DNA of 64,000 nt, taken from assembly GCA_014218235.1 (NCBI GenBank), contig CM024755.1:160635941-160699940 (forward strand), given 5' to 3'. A program made the position numbers and the translations under genes. Source of the DNA: Colocasia esculenta (Eukaryota > Streptophyta > Magnoliopsida > Alismatales > Araceae). Below, in pieces: positions 12,094-22,535 of this stretch. Positions within the stretch are counted from its first letter, which is position 1, and each line of letters begins with the position of its first letter. Under the pieces are notes generated by a model. It worked only from the letters and a program-made list of their open reading frames with translations, was not told the origin of the DNA and ran no database searches.

Positions 12094-12118
12094 GTCGTCA
12101 GGCTGTCGGCGCCAAATG

Positions 12119-12410
12119 TTGCTGCTATCATGACAGAAGCACCATCCGGAGGCGGCTCGGCCATTATGAGTTACATTCAGACCTGACAAGGTGATGGCAA
12201 TAAATGTGCGCCGCTTGATAGTACGTCGACGGCTGACCGGCCAGAAAACCGTCTGATTGCTATGGCTTCTCCTCGACCCGAGTGCTCGCCTCGAGAAGAA
12301 CCGGGGGGGGCCAATGATGTTGGTCGTTACCAGCTGACCTGACGGCTACCACTGTACACTTTCCACTAACGGCAGTCCGACGACCGACCAGCCATCTCGT
12401 CGCAGGCCAG
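12119..12410 (-). repeat. Promoter repeat copy d, partial
   Basis: Same orientation as copies a and b. It spans from GCTATCATGACAGAAGCACC to CGTCGCAGGCCAG and is cut abruptly at 12410, where inverted copy e begins with AATTCCCTCCATAGG. Confidence 0.75.
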
Positions 12411-13181
12411 AATTCCCTCCATAGGCGCGCGCGGTCATTGGCGTTTACATAGCCGAGGAATCTCGGGGCTCCGCGCCCATGATGATTCATATAGCAAGTC
12501 CAACCAAGCATTTCCCGTATGGGAGGGTGCGGTTAGGCTTGCCTTGATCTTTTGCTTGACCGCTAGAGCTTCCCCGAAGATGAAGGGGTTTGTGATCGAG
12601 GAGGGACGAGGTTCATGAACCGAGGAGTCGGGACATCGTCGGGTCGTCGGGCGTTCTGGCCTGCGACGAGACGGCTGGTCGGTCATCGGACTGCCGTTAG
12701 TGGAAAGCGTACAATGGTAGCCATCAGGTCGGCTGGTAACGACCAGCATCAGTGGCCCCCCAGGTTCTTCTTGAGGCGAGCACTCGGGTCGAGGAGAAGC
12801 CATAGCAATCGGACGGTTTTCTGGCCGGTCAGCCATCGGCGTACTATCAAGCGGCGCGCATTTGTTGCCGTCACCTTGTCAAGTCTGAACGTATCTCATA
12901 ATGGCTGAGCCGCCTCTGTCATAATAGTGTCCGTGATTTCCTCGCATCCCACGTCAACCTGCCACACTGTCAGCGTCAGGAAACTGAACGTCGCGTACTT
13001 GAATCAACACGATCCTTATGATGGCGTCTCCTCGGTGGTCGTGCATGTTATGGATCTGAGTGATAAACTGATGACCGATCGTATCCCGACACGTGGTGCG
13101 ATCAACACGGTTCACGGCCTGCATCAAGCTTAGGACCGTCAGATCGAGTTAGCCCCCCCCCCCCCCCCCCCCCCCCGGGCC
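12411..13181 (+). repeat. Promoter repeat copy e with a 24-C tract
   Basis: Inverted relative to copies a, b and d, and continuous with a plus-strand accessory-ORF copy downstream. A run of 24 cytosines (13153-13176) replaces the short C/G tract seen at the same place in copies a and b (9101-9106, 10785-10790), just upstream of the TATA box at 13182-13189. Confidence 0.75.
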
Positions 13182-13189
13182 TATAAATA
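13182..13189 (+). promoter_or_regulatory. TATA box upstream of the antisense ORF (copy 3)
   Basis: TATAAATA followed by GTGGGGGTCGTTGCGGG, as in the other two copies. The accessory-ORF ATG lies about 150 nt downstream at 13341. Confidence 0.65.
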
Positions 13190-13340
13190 GTGGGGGTCGT
13201 TGCGGGAAGGAGCACCTTTAACTCGCGCGAGCAAACTTTAGAGCGATGACTCGATGATTGCCGACAGCCCGACGACTCCTGTTCGTCATCCTTAGGGACG
13301 TCATTTGCTCGCTCCATCTTGCTTCCTTCAGAGGTAAGCA

Positions 13341-13887
13341 ATGAGTCTTCCACCTGCTCGTTCTTCTTCTGGGGGTTCTTCTTCGTCTTCCTCGTCATCT
13401 CCCGATAATGATAGGACTCCCAGCGAGAGCCCCAAATCTTCTAGTGACTTCCCTGGTACTCTAGTGTCGGGTCCTGTAGAGAAGCAATTCTTCCTTGAGG
13501 TTAGCACCAGTGAGTATATCCCTCGGGCGCCTTCGGCACATACGTCTGGTGCTCGTCGTCTAGCAGACAGCGTGGCCGACGCTGTATGTGAGACCACCCG
13601 CGGGACCTTTTGATGGGTGAGAGAACATCCGGGGATTTCCCTTCCCACCGACGCGGTATTTTTCGCCAATCAGCAATTCCGAGCCTACAACGTAATGGAG
13701 AAGGGAGTGTGCGTATATTCCAAGGCGATTCGGGCTGGTCTTCGGTTCCACTTAATCTTTTATCATTTTCTTACTCTGGAGCTCGGGATCGCTCCATCAC
13801 AGTTGACACCAAATTCTGGCGAACGGTTACCGGCTTCCTTTCGGTCTGTGTCGCAGCTGGGGTCCTCCGACCTTGCGCCTCTTCTTT
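13341..13887 (+). pseudogene. Accessory-ORF copy 3, 5' half
   Basis: The ATG at 13341 opens the Ser-rich leader (MSLPPARSSSGG, serine run, SPDNDRTPSESP), then EYIPRAPSAHTSGARRLADS. A frameshift near 13613 moves the reading to 13617-13890, which holds MEKGVCVYSKAIRAGLRF and GIAPSQLTPNSGERL. It is the same protein as the minus-strand copy at 7304-9060, but it is cut after the conserved domain where an LTR 3' end begins. The start is supported by the TATA box and by the same ATG context in copy 2. The product's function is unknown. Confidence 0.6.
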
Positions 13888-14117
13888 TATAAAAGGTAGA
13901 AGCAGCCCACAGAGGAAGGTACGTTATTCTACAGACATAAATCCTCCAATTTTGTGCTCCTGTTTTGACTTGATCATCGGAGTGTCTACCCACCGAGGAC
14001 CATCGGTGGTTATTGCTAGTCGGCGCTCGCAGGCTGGGCATCGGCGTATCACCGTCCGTCCCTTGGGCCATCTCCTATTCGGCCTGGGCCGAATCCACTC
14101 ACTCCAGCAGCAACAAA
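13888..14117 (+). repeat. 3' part (R-U5) of a Tat-type LTR
   Basis: Starts at a TATA box (TATAAAAGG, 13888-13896) and ends CACTCACTCCAGCAGCAACA at 14117, the same terminus as at 9887-9928. The expected primer site is missing after it. It is fused upstream to accessory-ORF sequence. Confidence 0.6.
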
Positions 14118-14261
14118 TAGATATTTTTTATGGACAATAATCCTTTAGAAACTCGTCAAAATTTTTAACGGATGAAACATTTGACGACACTTTTCGACGG
14201 AAAAAAAAAAAAATTGATGAAAATTTGTCAGAATTTGTGACAGAATTACCAATGGATTGTT
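14118..14261. other. AT-rich fragment, unclassified
   Basis: Contains a 13-A tract and the words GACGACACTTTTCGACGG and TTTGTCAGAATTTGTGACAG. These resemble subterminal repeats of CACTA or Mutator-type DNA transposons, but no terminal inverted repeat or target duplication is visible. Confidence 0.25.
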
Positions 14262-14650
14262 ATCTGATACGGGGATTTCCCCACGGATAGGCCAGCTCCT
14301 TGGCTTGGCTGACCTCCTAAAATATCTGAGCCGATGTTCTGACGTAGTTGGAACCATATCCTATTGTCGTCTAGTCCGACGAGTAAGGTCGACTAGGACG
14401 ACCTCCTTATTTCCCTTGGGCCGACAACATCAGGTTAGCCAAGGAAGAGGATTACTCCGCTTGGGCGTAGCCGACCTGAAGCCCGACGTGTTCGTGGGAT
14501 TCCCAGCGCGTGGCTCGCGTAACGGTCGATGCACTAATCAACAAGGTAGTGACCGAGGATCGTGGGTCTATTAATTTCCGCCATTAGGACCACAATCTGG
14601 ATGATCTGGCATGCCGGTTATGACCACGATCCGGAAACAATCATGGAGAT
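14262..14650 (+). repeat. 5' start of a Tat-type LTR, truncated
   Basis: TGATACGGGGATTTCCCC at 14262 resembles a Tat LTR start, followed by about 390 bp of GC-rich sequence with no ORF of note. It is cut at 14650 by the truncated chromovirus LTR. Confidence 0.4.
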
Positions 14651-15157
14651 CAATTTTGTAGAATTGTCATGATAGGTTGTCTCTTATAAACGTTCAAGCA
14701 TGTTATATGTTTTACTTTGTAAATTGGAATGAAAAACCTACTGTGATATATGCATGTATGATGTGTGTGGTGTTATTTGCTGAGTCTTTTAGACTCATTC
14801 CTTGCTTCGGCGTACAGGTTTAGTAGGTGATACACCTTTGGAGGAGACCGTGGAGAGCGACTCCGAGCGCGGGGAGTAGCTTGGCGGAGTTGTAGTTGTG
14901 ACATTTTGACTTCCATCATATGTAAATGAGACATTGTAATAGAAACACTATGTAATTTGTGGACAACTATGTATTTGAATTTAGTACTTCATTATGTAGA
15001 CTTTATTTCTTTTAAATTGTCATGGGATCATGTATGTTAAATGTGGATGATGAAATGAAATGAAAGACCTTGTTCTTTTACTTCCGCCCCACTGTGATAA
15101 CGTCACTATACCGACGTGGGTTGGTATAACCGTACCGGTATAATGAGGGTCGTCACA
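14651..15157 (+). repeat. 5' LTR remnant of the outer chromovirus
   Basis: 507 bp matching the last 564 bp of the LTR at 36075-39299 (38736-39299), with one 57-bp deletion. It ends TAATGAGGGTCGTCACA and is followed by a primer-binding site. The first about 2.7 kb of this LTR is missing; the break is at CAATTTTGTAG, with unrelated DNA to the left. Confidence 0.9.
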
Positions 15158-15162
15158 GGGAT

Positions 15163-15174
15163 TGGTAGCAGAGC
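15163..15174 (+). other. Primer-binding site, tRNA-iMet type
   Basis: TGGTAGCAGAGC, one mismatch from the plant initiator-methionine primer site TGGTATCAGAGC, five bases after the LTR end. The leader 15175-15346 that follows has no ORF and ends in a 3' splice acceptor (TTTATTGCAG, 15335-15344) two bases before the gag ATG. Confidence 0.85.
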
Positions 15175-15558
15175 GACCGGTTGAGAGTGCACATGAATAT
15201 ATAAGTCATCATCCCCATTACATGCTAAGTCTACATAGGAATGTCCACATGTGTAGAATTGATTAATAATGAATGAAAAATAGATTAGAAAATGGTTAGG
15301 AAATAAATTAACGTAGCTCTAATGGTGGCTAAAATTTATTGCAGCCATGGCTTCGAGAGGTAGGCGTGGCGGAGCGTCGGCCCGTGAGAACGAGCCGAGA
15401 CGTGAGGAGCGGAGGAGCAGCAGGCCCCAGCACCGCAGGGTCCTGTACTTCCCCCACCGCTGCCTGTGGACTATGGAGTGTTCATGCAAGGTCTTGTGCA
15501 GGCCATGCAGACGCAGGCTCACACTCAGGCTGCACTTCAAGCCCAGTTGGAGGCTCAG

Positions 15559-15647
15559 GTTAGAATGGCGAAACAATTAGAAGTCTGTTTTATTTTAATT
15601 ATGTGATATTATGTTGATTGTGTATTGCTTGTTGTGTACTGTAGCAG
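15559..15647 (+). other. Candidate intron 1 in gag (phase 0)
   Basis: The gag reading (frame GCC CAG TTG GAG GCT CAG) stops making sense at 15558 and resumes in frame at 15648. Between them is an 86-89 bp AT-rich block starting GTTAGA and ending TGTACTGTAG/CAG, with in-frame stops. The acceptor may be 15644 or 15647; both keep phase 0. Confidence 0.5.
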
Positions 15648-15839
15648 GCTCAAGTCCCAGCTCAGGACCATGGTGGACCTTCCATCATGGAAAGATTCAA
15701 GAGGATGCTGCCACCCTCTTTTAAGGGGGAGAGCGATCCATTACTAGCTGAGAGTTGGATGAGGGAGATTGAAAAGATCTTCCGAGCTATTAGGTGCGCG
15801 GATGAGGATAAGGTTACTTTAGCCACCTATATGCTTCAG

Positions 15840-15918
15840 GTATGTGTTAGTTTTGTATGTTTGTATGTTCTGTTAAGTTAGATCTATTTAGATGGTGCTT
15901 ATGAACGGTGTACTGCAG
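15840..15918 (+). other. Candidate intron 2 in gag (phase 0)
   Basis: 79 bp with CAG|GTATGT at the donor and TGTACTGCAG|G at the acceptor, T-rich, with in-frame stops. The flanking capsid residues (CDE-like ...TYMLQ and ERADVWW...) are adjacent in related gag proteins, so removal restores the family pattern in frame. Confidence 0.65.
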
Positions 15919-17928
15919 GAAAGAGCTGATGTATGGTGGGCTTCATTACTACATACACGGTTTGAGGACGGCGTGGTTGATGTTGCTTGGGACGAGTTTG
16001 TGAGGCTCTTTCGGGCCAAGTTCGTCCCCGAGCACATTCAAGATCGGATGGAGAAGGAGTTCCTCTCGTTGACTCAAGGATCCATGACCGTGCTAGAGTA
16101 TGAGGCAAGGTTTGCAGAACTATCTAAATATGCACCTCATATTGTGGCAGATGAGCGCAGGAAGGCGAAGAAGTTTGTGATGGGCTTGAACCCATCACTG
16201 CGGACGAGGCTCGTAGCGTTTGACCATCGCACCTTGGACGAGGCCCTTAGCGCTGCCTATAGGCAGGAGGGTGAGATGGAGCAATACCTTGAAGAGAAGA
16301 AGGCTTCGCAGAAGAGACCTGCAGCTACGTCAGCGGCAGGACAAGAAGAAAGCAGTGTACCAGAAACAACAGCGATCAGTAGCAGTCGGCAGTTCTCAGG
16401 TACCCTCTGTACGTTCCCCTGGTGTGAAGAAAGAGTGTCCCCATTGTGGGAAGACACAGAATGTTGGATGATTGCGGGAAAGTGCTTGAAGTGTGGAAGC
16501 AGTGACCACAAGATCAAAGACTGTCAGAGACTTCAGCACGGAGTTCAGCGCGGAGCGCCAGCCCCAGCAGTAGCAGCAGCGGCGTCAGCGACAGGAAGAC
16601 CAGGAAGGCCTCGAGCCCCAGCTCGAGTGTTTGATCTAGCACGAGATGATGCCGAGAAGGCAGAGCATGTCACCGAAGGTACGCTTTCGATTCTAGGCGT
16701 GTACGCTCGGGTTTTATTTGACACGGGTGCCACTCACTCGTTCATTTCCGAGCGGTTTGCTAGGCAGTTAGCTCTAGAGTCGAGTGTAGAGTCTGAGGAG
16801 TTAGAGGTCCCTTTGTCTGTGCACACCCCTGGGGGTACGGTATCGACTAGGAAGTGCATTCCGTCGTTGTCTGTGTGCATTGAGGATAGGGTTTTAGATG
16901 GGTGTTTCTTCTTGCTAAAGATGAAGGACTTTGTTGCTATTCTTGGTCTGGATTGGCTAGAGGAGCACTATGCATTAGTAGATTGTCGTGGGAAGAGGAT
17001 TGTTTTCCGCATTCCTGGTGAGGACGAGTTCTCTCATCCCTTGCCAAGGAACTTGGCGGGAAAGTTGGTTATCTCTGCCATGAAGGCGATGCGCATGGTA
17101 AACAAGGGTTGTGACGCTTTTCTTGCCAACGTGGTATTAGTACCTAAGGCTGATGAGTCACCTACTCTCGCAGAGATTGATGTGGTGCAGGACTTTCCAG
17201 ATGTCTTTCTGATGACTTGTCTGGATTGCCACGGATAGAGAGATAGAGTATACCATAGAGTTGCTCCGGGCACCTCTCCTATCTCAAAGGCTCCATATCG
17301 GATGGCACCTGCGGAGTTAGCTAAGTTGAGGAGGCAGTTGCAAGAACTGCTAGATAAGGGATTTATTCGCCTAGTGTTTCCCCTTGGGGCGCACCTGTCT
17401 TATTCGTAAGAAGAAGGATGGATCACTTAGGTTATGGATTGACTACAGAAAGCTGAACCAAGTGACTGTGAAGTACATGTATCACTTACCTCGTATTGAT
17501 GATTTGTTTGACCAGTTGCAAGATGCATAAGTCTTTTCTAAGATTGATTTGCGGTCTGGTTATCATCAGTTGAGGATTCGGAGTGAGGATGTGTCTAAGA
17601 CGGCATTCAGATCCCGTTATGGACATTATGAGTTTTTGGTTCTTCCTTTCGGATTGACCAACGCCCCTGCAGTGTTCATGGATCTCATGAACAGAGTGTT
17701 TAGGCCGTATCTAGATAGCTTTGTTGTGGTGTTTATAGATGACGTGTTTGTCTACTCTCCGGATGAGGCCACACACCGTCAGCATTTGAGGGTAGTACTA
17801 GAGGTTGTTCGTGAGCACAAGCTGTATGCTAAGTTCAGAAAGTGCGATTTCTGGTTGCGTGAGGTTCACTTCCTCGGGCATGTTATCTCCGGTGCTGGTG
17901 TTGCAGTTGATCCAGCAAAGGTCCAGGC

Positions 17929-20196
17929 TGTGGCGGAACACCTCGGCCAAGCCCGTTAAACCAATAACGTACTTGATCCGAGTCCGCCTCCCGCGAACGG
18001 GCCGAAGCCTCGCAAGGGATACCAAACCACAGTCCGTGTAAACACAAAGGAACACACTACATTTTATATATAACTCACAAGTTTACATAGCCAAATTTCC
18101 ACAAAACTGAAAAGAAGTACAAGAGCCTGGGGCATACCCCGAGGTACAACTGAAGAAAGTAAACAACTAACTAAACTACACTGCTAGAGCTGCCACTACA
18201 CAGCTGGAGGTACCGACCCTGCACCGCTACGGCGCGGCCCTGAACTGGACAACGGGTGGAAATGTCCTCCTCGCTCTCATTGTGGGGGTAGGGGTGAGCC
18301 TCTCTAGTCACGGCTCAGTAGGGAACTCCCCAACACCGAGCAAATTAAAACCACAGGTACGAAAGCAGTAAACAATAACAACAATTTATAGAACAGCTAA
18401 GCAGGATATTAAAGCTGTAAAAGTACTCACCGTCTGCCGACTACGAGAAAACAACTTTAATAATTAAACGGCAAACCAGTACAGGTGTACAAGCTAAAGT
18501 AGAGACTGCCAAACGCGAGCCACGTGAACTGGTTCGCGACACCAGTAACTGACTCGGACAAGCTAACACAGGTCTACCTCTCAGTCTCGCAGCCACGGAC
18601 GAAAGGTCCAGCTGCCGCTCCACGTGAAAAAAGTCAAGCAACTGTGGAGACCAACTAAACACCACCACCTGCAGACCACACGGTCACAGGCCCATGCCTG
18701 GCACCTCTAGAGATCCTGGCCTGGAACACTCTAGAATGAGGCACTGGAAAAGGACTAGCTGGGGTCCAATACGTCTACTGGTGTCCGTACCCCCAACTAC
18801 GAGCGCGCTACAAGTGACTAAAGACAAACACAAGTGTCACTGTCCCACTGTCGTCTTTCCCTCAGCCGGACGTGCAACTCAAACACAAGAGTGAGGGTGT
18901 CCAGGTCAGACGACACAGACCTCGACGGTACAACACAAGTACCAGGACAAAGCCCCGAGCTAACAGCCTGGCTCACAAAGAACCTAGGGCACCCAACTGG
19001 AGAGGTAACCACGGTAGGCGTTGTATACTTGCCACGTACACAGAACCACGTGCACGTCACACACAAACCACGTGAAACCTCAAGTAAACCACAAGTAACA
19101 ATGGTCCATACACGTGAACTCAACTGACTCGCGTAAAAACGCGCAGCACGAAAGTAGGTAACTAACTGCATACCTTGTATGCTAAACACGAGAACTTTGT
19201 GCACTAGTGCACCTCAGGTACCAACGCACAAGCATTATCAATAAATACCATAATTAGTCATTTCTGTTTACAACCAGTAGGCGCAACATCGACTGCCGCT
19301 AACAAGAAGTCAACGGCAAGGGATCTGGCCGTCTACATCCTGGCTGAGGAGCTTGGCGACAAAGATGTTGACGCCAAGTTCTTCGGCCTCAAACCCTGCA
19401 GAAACCCTAATCCGAATCTATGGGTTTCCAACCATTTTAACTACAGAAAAAATGCATAAGCAATTCCTTTAACATGCCAGAACCCAAACAACCCATTACA
19501 ACATGCTTTGCTTGCTAAATTACTCAAACCACCCATTATCCCCGTATGGTGCAACTTTATCCGAAAATATTATCATGATAATTCAGGTGGTTACGTCGTG
19601 TTTTAATGTTTCTACGGAGTTAACCGGGTCGTCCCCTACCTTAGAACACGCTAGAACCTCCCGCAATCTCCCGGTTCACGCCGAAACCTCCGCGAGCTCC
19701 CACAGGAATTGCACCATGCCACGACGATTCCTCGCACAATTCAGCAACGCCAGCGTTCTACAACGTCCAACCACCCTTCGGTACCTGTTGGAAGCTTTAG
19801 GAATACTGGGGCAACAGCTGGGGCAAGGGGGATTGAGAACAGGGTAGAAAACCTGCCCTCGGGTGAGCTTATAACCTGCAGAATTCTCAGGTTGGCGTCA
19901 ACCCCTCTGCCGCTAATGGCAACCGCCATCATCACGTCCACATCTTGAGCCGCCAAGATCATGCAGTAAACGACCACATACCTGGACGCCAACAGGTCAA
20001 CGGCCATACCTGGCCGCCAACTCCAACTGAACTGCAGCAGGTCCTATTTCATTTCAGGACTAAACCTGCACTTCCACCTGCTCAAGCCACACATCACACC
20101 AAACTTCCACACAACTAACTCACATTGGCCTCACAATGGCCACCACAACTAACACACACATGATCCGCATGGATCCGAAAAGCACGCGACGTTACA
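17929..20196 (-). repeat. 3' LTR of the middle chromovirus
   Basis: 2268 bp, TGTGGCGGAAC...GACGTTACA on the plus strand, matching 31660-33931 throughout with scattered substitutions and small indels. On the minus strand a TATA-like TTATAAGC lies at 19874-19869 and a 5' splice donor CTAAG|GTAGGGG at 19639. Clusters of GACGCCAA/TTGGCG-type words occur at 19310-19395 and 19880-20010. The 5-bp flanks of the whole element are CAGGC (17924-17928) and CAGAC (33932-33936), a target duplication with one mismatch. Confidence 0.95.
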
Positions 20197-20313
20197 TTAC
20201 TATCATCTAAAAAGAAAATTTTGACCTCGAAATTCATAATACAATTCAAAGTTAAACAACTTAAATATACAAACCTTTACAAGCACTATCATCTAAAAAG
20301 AAAATACAAAAGC
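20197..20313 (-). other. Pre-LTR region with degenerate polypurine tract
   Basis: On the minus strand it contains TTTCGAGGTCAAAATTTTC, the TTCGAGGACGAA-like motif that precedes the 3' LTR in this family (compare 36041-36060). The tract next to the LTR is the weak AGATGATAGTAA. A 20-bp word ACTATCATCTAAAAAGAAAA occurs twice (20199 and 20285), suggesting a local duplication of the tract. Confidence 0.6.
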
Positions 20314-22530
20314 TTATGCAAACAGATAGGGATACCCTTTAGCCATTTCCTCGGCTAACTCCCAGGTATCCTCACCACCCACCTATTTTCCCATCTCACT
20401 TTAACCAACTCAATTTCTTTATTCCTCGGCTTCTTTATCTTTCGATCTGTGATCTGCACCGGATACTCTGGCATAGTCATGTCCGGCCTCAGGTCACCAC
20501 CTTGATATCTAATTATGTGAGCGGATTCAATACACTTTCTCAACATGGAGACATGGAAAATATCATGCACATCTGCAAAATCAGCTGGCAAATTCAGCCT
20601 ATAAGCTACTTCCCCAATTCTTTCGATCACCTGGAAAGGTCCCACATACCTTGGACTCAACTTTCCAGATTTGCCAAACCTCATAATACCTTAACCGGGG
20701 AAACTCTCAAGAAAACAAGATCTCCCACCTCAAACTGAAGTGGTCTTCTCCGAACATCTGCATAACTCTTTTGCCTACTTTGAGCTGCTTGCAATTTTTC
20801 TTTAATAAGCGTTACTACTTCAGTGGTTTGCTGAATCAATTCAGGACCCACTAATTGCCTTTCTCCCACTTCATGCCAGTTTAATGGGGTTCTACATGGC
20901 CTTCCATATAAAGCTTCATATGGTGCCATCCCAAGACTAGTATGATAGCTATTATTGTAGGCAAATTCAGCCATTCCCAAATGATGCTCCCAGCTACCTC
21001 CCCAAACTAAACAACAAGCTCGCAACATATCTTCAATCGTCTGGATAGTCCTCTCTGTCTGACCATCTGTCTGGGGATGATAAGCGGAGCTATACCTCAG
21101 CTCAGAACCAATTACTCTCTTTGCAGACTTCTCCAAAAACCAAAAGTAAATCTTAGATCTCTATCAGACACAATAGTCTTCGGAATACCATGCAGTGGAA
21201 CAATTCTTTCAACATAAATTTTTGCTAATCTATCCACTGTCCAAGACATACTTACTGCCACTAATCTGCACACTTTAGTCAATCTGTCAACAAATACCCA
21301 TATTCCATTATGCCCGGAACTCGACCTTGGTAAACCTGCCACAAAGTCCATGGCAATATCATCACATTTCCACTGTGGAATGGGTAACGGTTGCAACAAA
21401 TCTCCAGGCTTCTGATGTTCCGCTTAATCTGCTGACAAATAACACATCTCGCAACAAATTCTGCTATTCTTTCTTCATATGAGGCCACCAGAAATGCTTT
21501 CTCATGTAAATTTGGTACATTTTAGTACTACCGGGATGGATAGTGTACCTGGATTTATGAGCTTCTTCCAACACTCGCTGCTTTACCTCTCTTTCAGCTG
21601 GAACAAACAACTTGCCTCTGAGCCTGACCATATAATTATCATCAATGGAAACTCCTTCCATTTTCATAATTTCAGCTAACTGCATCTGCTTTCTGAGCTT
21701 CAATGATCTGCCAATACAAAGATGGCTCTACAGCACTAGCAGCTAGTACCGCCCGTCGCTGACTACTAGGCACATACAAGGAATTCTCTGCTACTTCTTC
21801 ATACAACTTCCACTCTTTAATCATCATCAAGCTTACATATGCCTTTCTGCTCAAGGCATCAGCTACAATATTGGCCTTACCCGGATGGTAAGCCAAACTG
21901 AAATCATAATCCTTCAAATACTCAATCCATCTGCGTTGGCGAAGATTCAAATCTTTCTGCGAGAAGATATATTTCAAACTTTTATGATCTGTAAAGATTT
22001 CAAATCTCTCGTCATACAAATAATGCCTCCACATTTTCAAGGCAAACACAACTGCTGCCAATTCCAAATAATGAGTGGGGTAATTCTCCTCTGCTGGCTT
22101 CAATTGCCTGGACGCATATCACTTTACCATGTTGCATAAGCACTGCGTCAAGTCCTCTCCTTGAAGCATCTGTATATACCACAAAACCACCACTTCCTGC
22201 CGGTAATGTCAATATAGGTGCTGATGTAAGTCTCTTCTTTAATTCCATAAAACTTTTCTGACATTCACCGGACCATAAAAACGGCACACCTTTTCTGGTC
22301 AACTTGGTCATAGGTGCCGCAATCTTAGAAAAATCTTGAATAAAGCGCCTATAATAACTTGCTAATCCCAGAAAACTTCTAATCTCGGTTATTGTCTTAG
22401 GCACTTCCCATCTCATCACTGCTTCCACTTTACTTGGGTCAATGCTACTCCTTTAGCTGAGATAACATGACCCAAAAACTGAATTTCTTTTTACCAAAAT
22501 TCACGCTTATTGAATTTAGCAAACAACTGG
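20314..22530 (-). pseudogene. pol: RT end, RNase H, integrase and chromodomain-like tail of the middle chromovirus
   Basis: Minus strand, in order: reverse transcriptase end (22428-22012, with TITEIRSFLGLASYYRRFI and YTDAS at the RNase H start), RNase H (22103-21672, FTDHKSLKYIFSQKDLN), the HHCC zinc region (21703-21430), integrase core with D in MDFVAGLP and VSDRDLRF and catalytic E in GQTERTIQ (21399-20960), the GPF/Y region (LSPRYVGPFQVIERIG, about 20660), and a chromodomain-like tail ending at the stop 20314-20316. Frameshifts separate the pieces near 22100, 21690, 21450, 21120, 20680 and 20380. The 5' part of pol continues at 29165 beyond the nested Athila-type insertion. It is a Del/Tekay-like chromovirus by its order and motifs, and is dead. 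Confidence 0.92.
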
Positions 22531-22535
22531 TTATC

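Larger units (their letters stand above)
15347..17928 (+). pseudogene. gag-pol: Gag-protease-RT (first part) of the outer Del/Tekay-like chromovirus
   Basis: From the ATG at 15347 a basic, Arg-rich leader shifts frame near 15440. The capsid part (15687-16310) contains MERFKRMLPPSFKGESDP, WMREIEKIF and YEARFAELSKYAPH. Zinc fingers follow: CPHC in a shifted frame near 16436-16447, and CLKCGSSDHKIKDC in frame near 16480-16525. The protease motif FDTGATHSFI lies at about 16718-16747 and LGLDWLEEHY near 16945. Frameshifts at 17210 and near 17380, and a TAA at 17528, precede reverse transcriptase, which reads LRSGYHQLRI, FGLTNAPAVFMDLM and the catalytic FIDD near 17735. The gene is cut at 17928 by the inserted element and resumes at 33932. 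Two candidate introns sit in gag. Not functional now. Confidence 0.9.
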
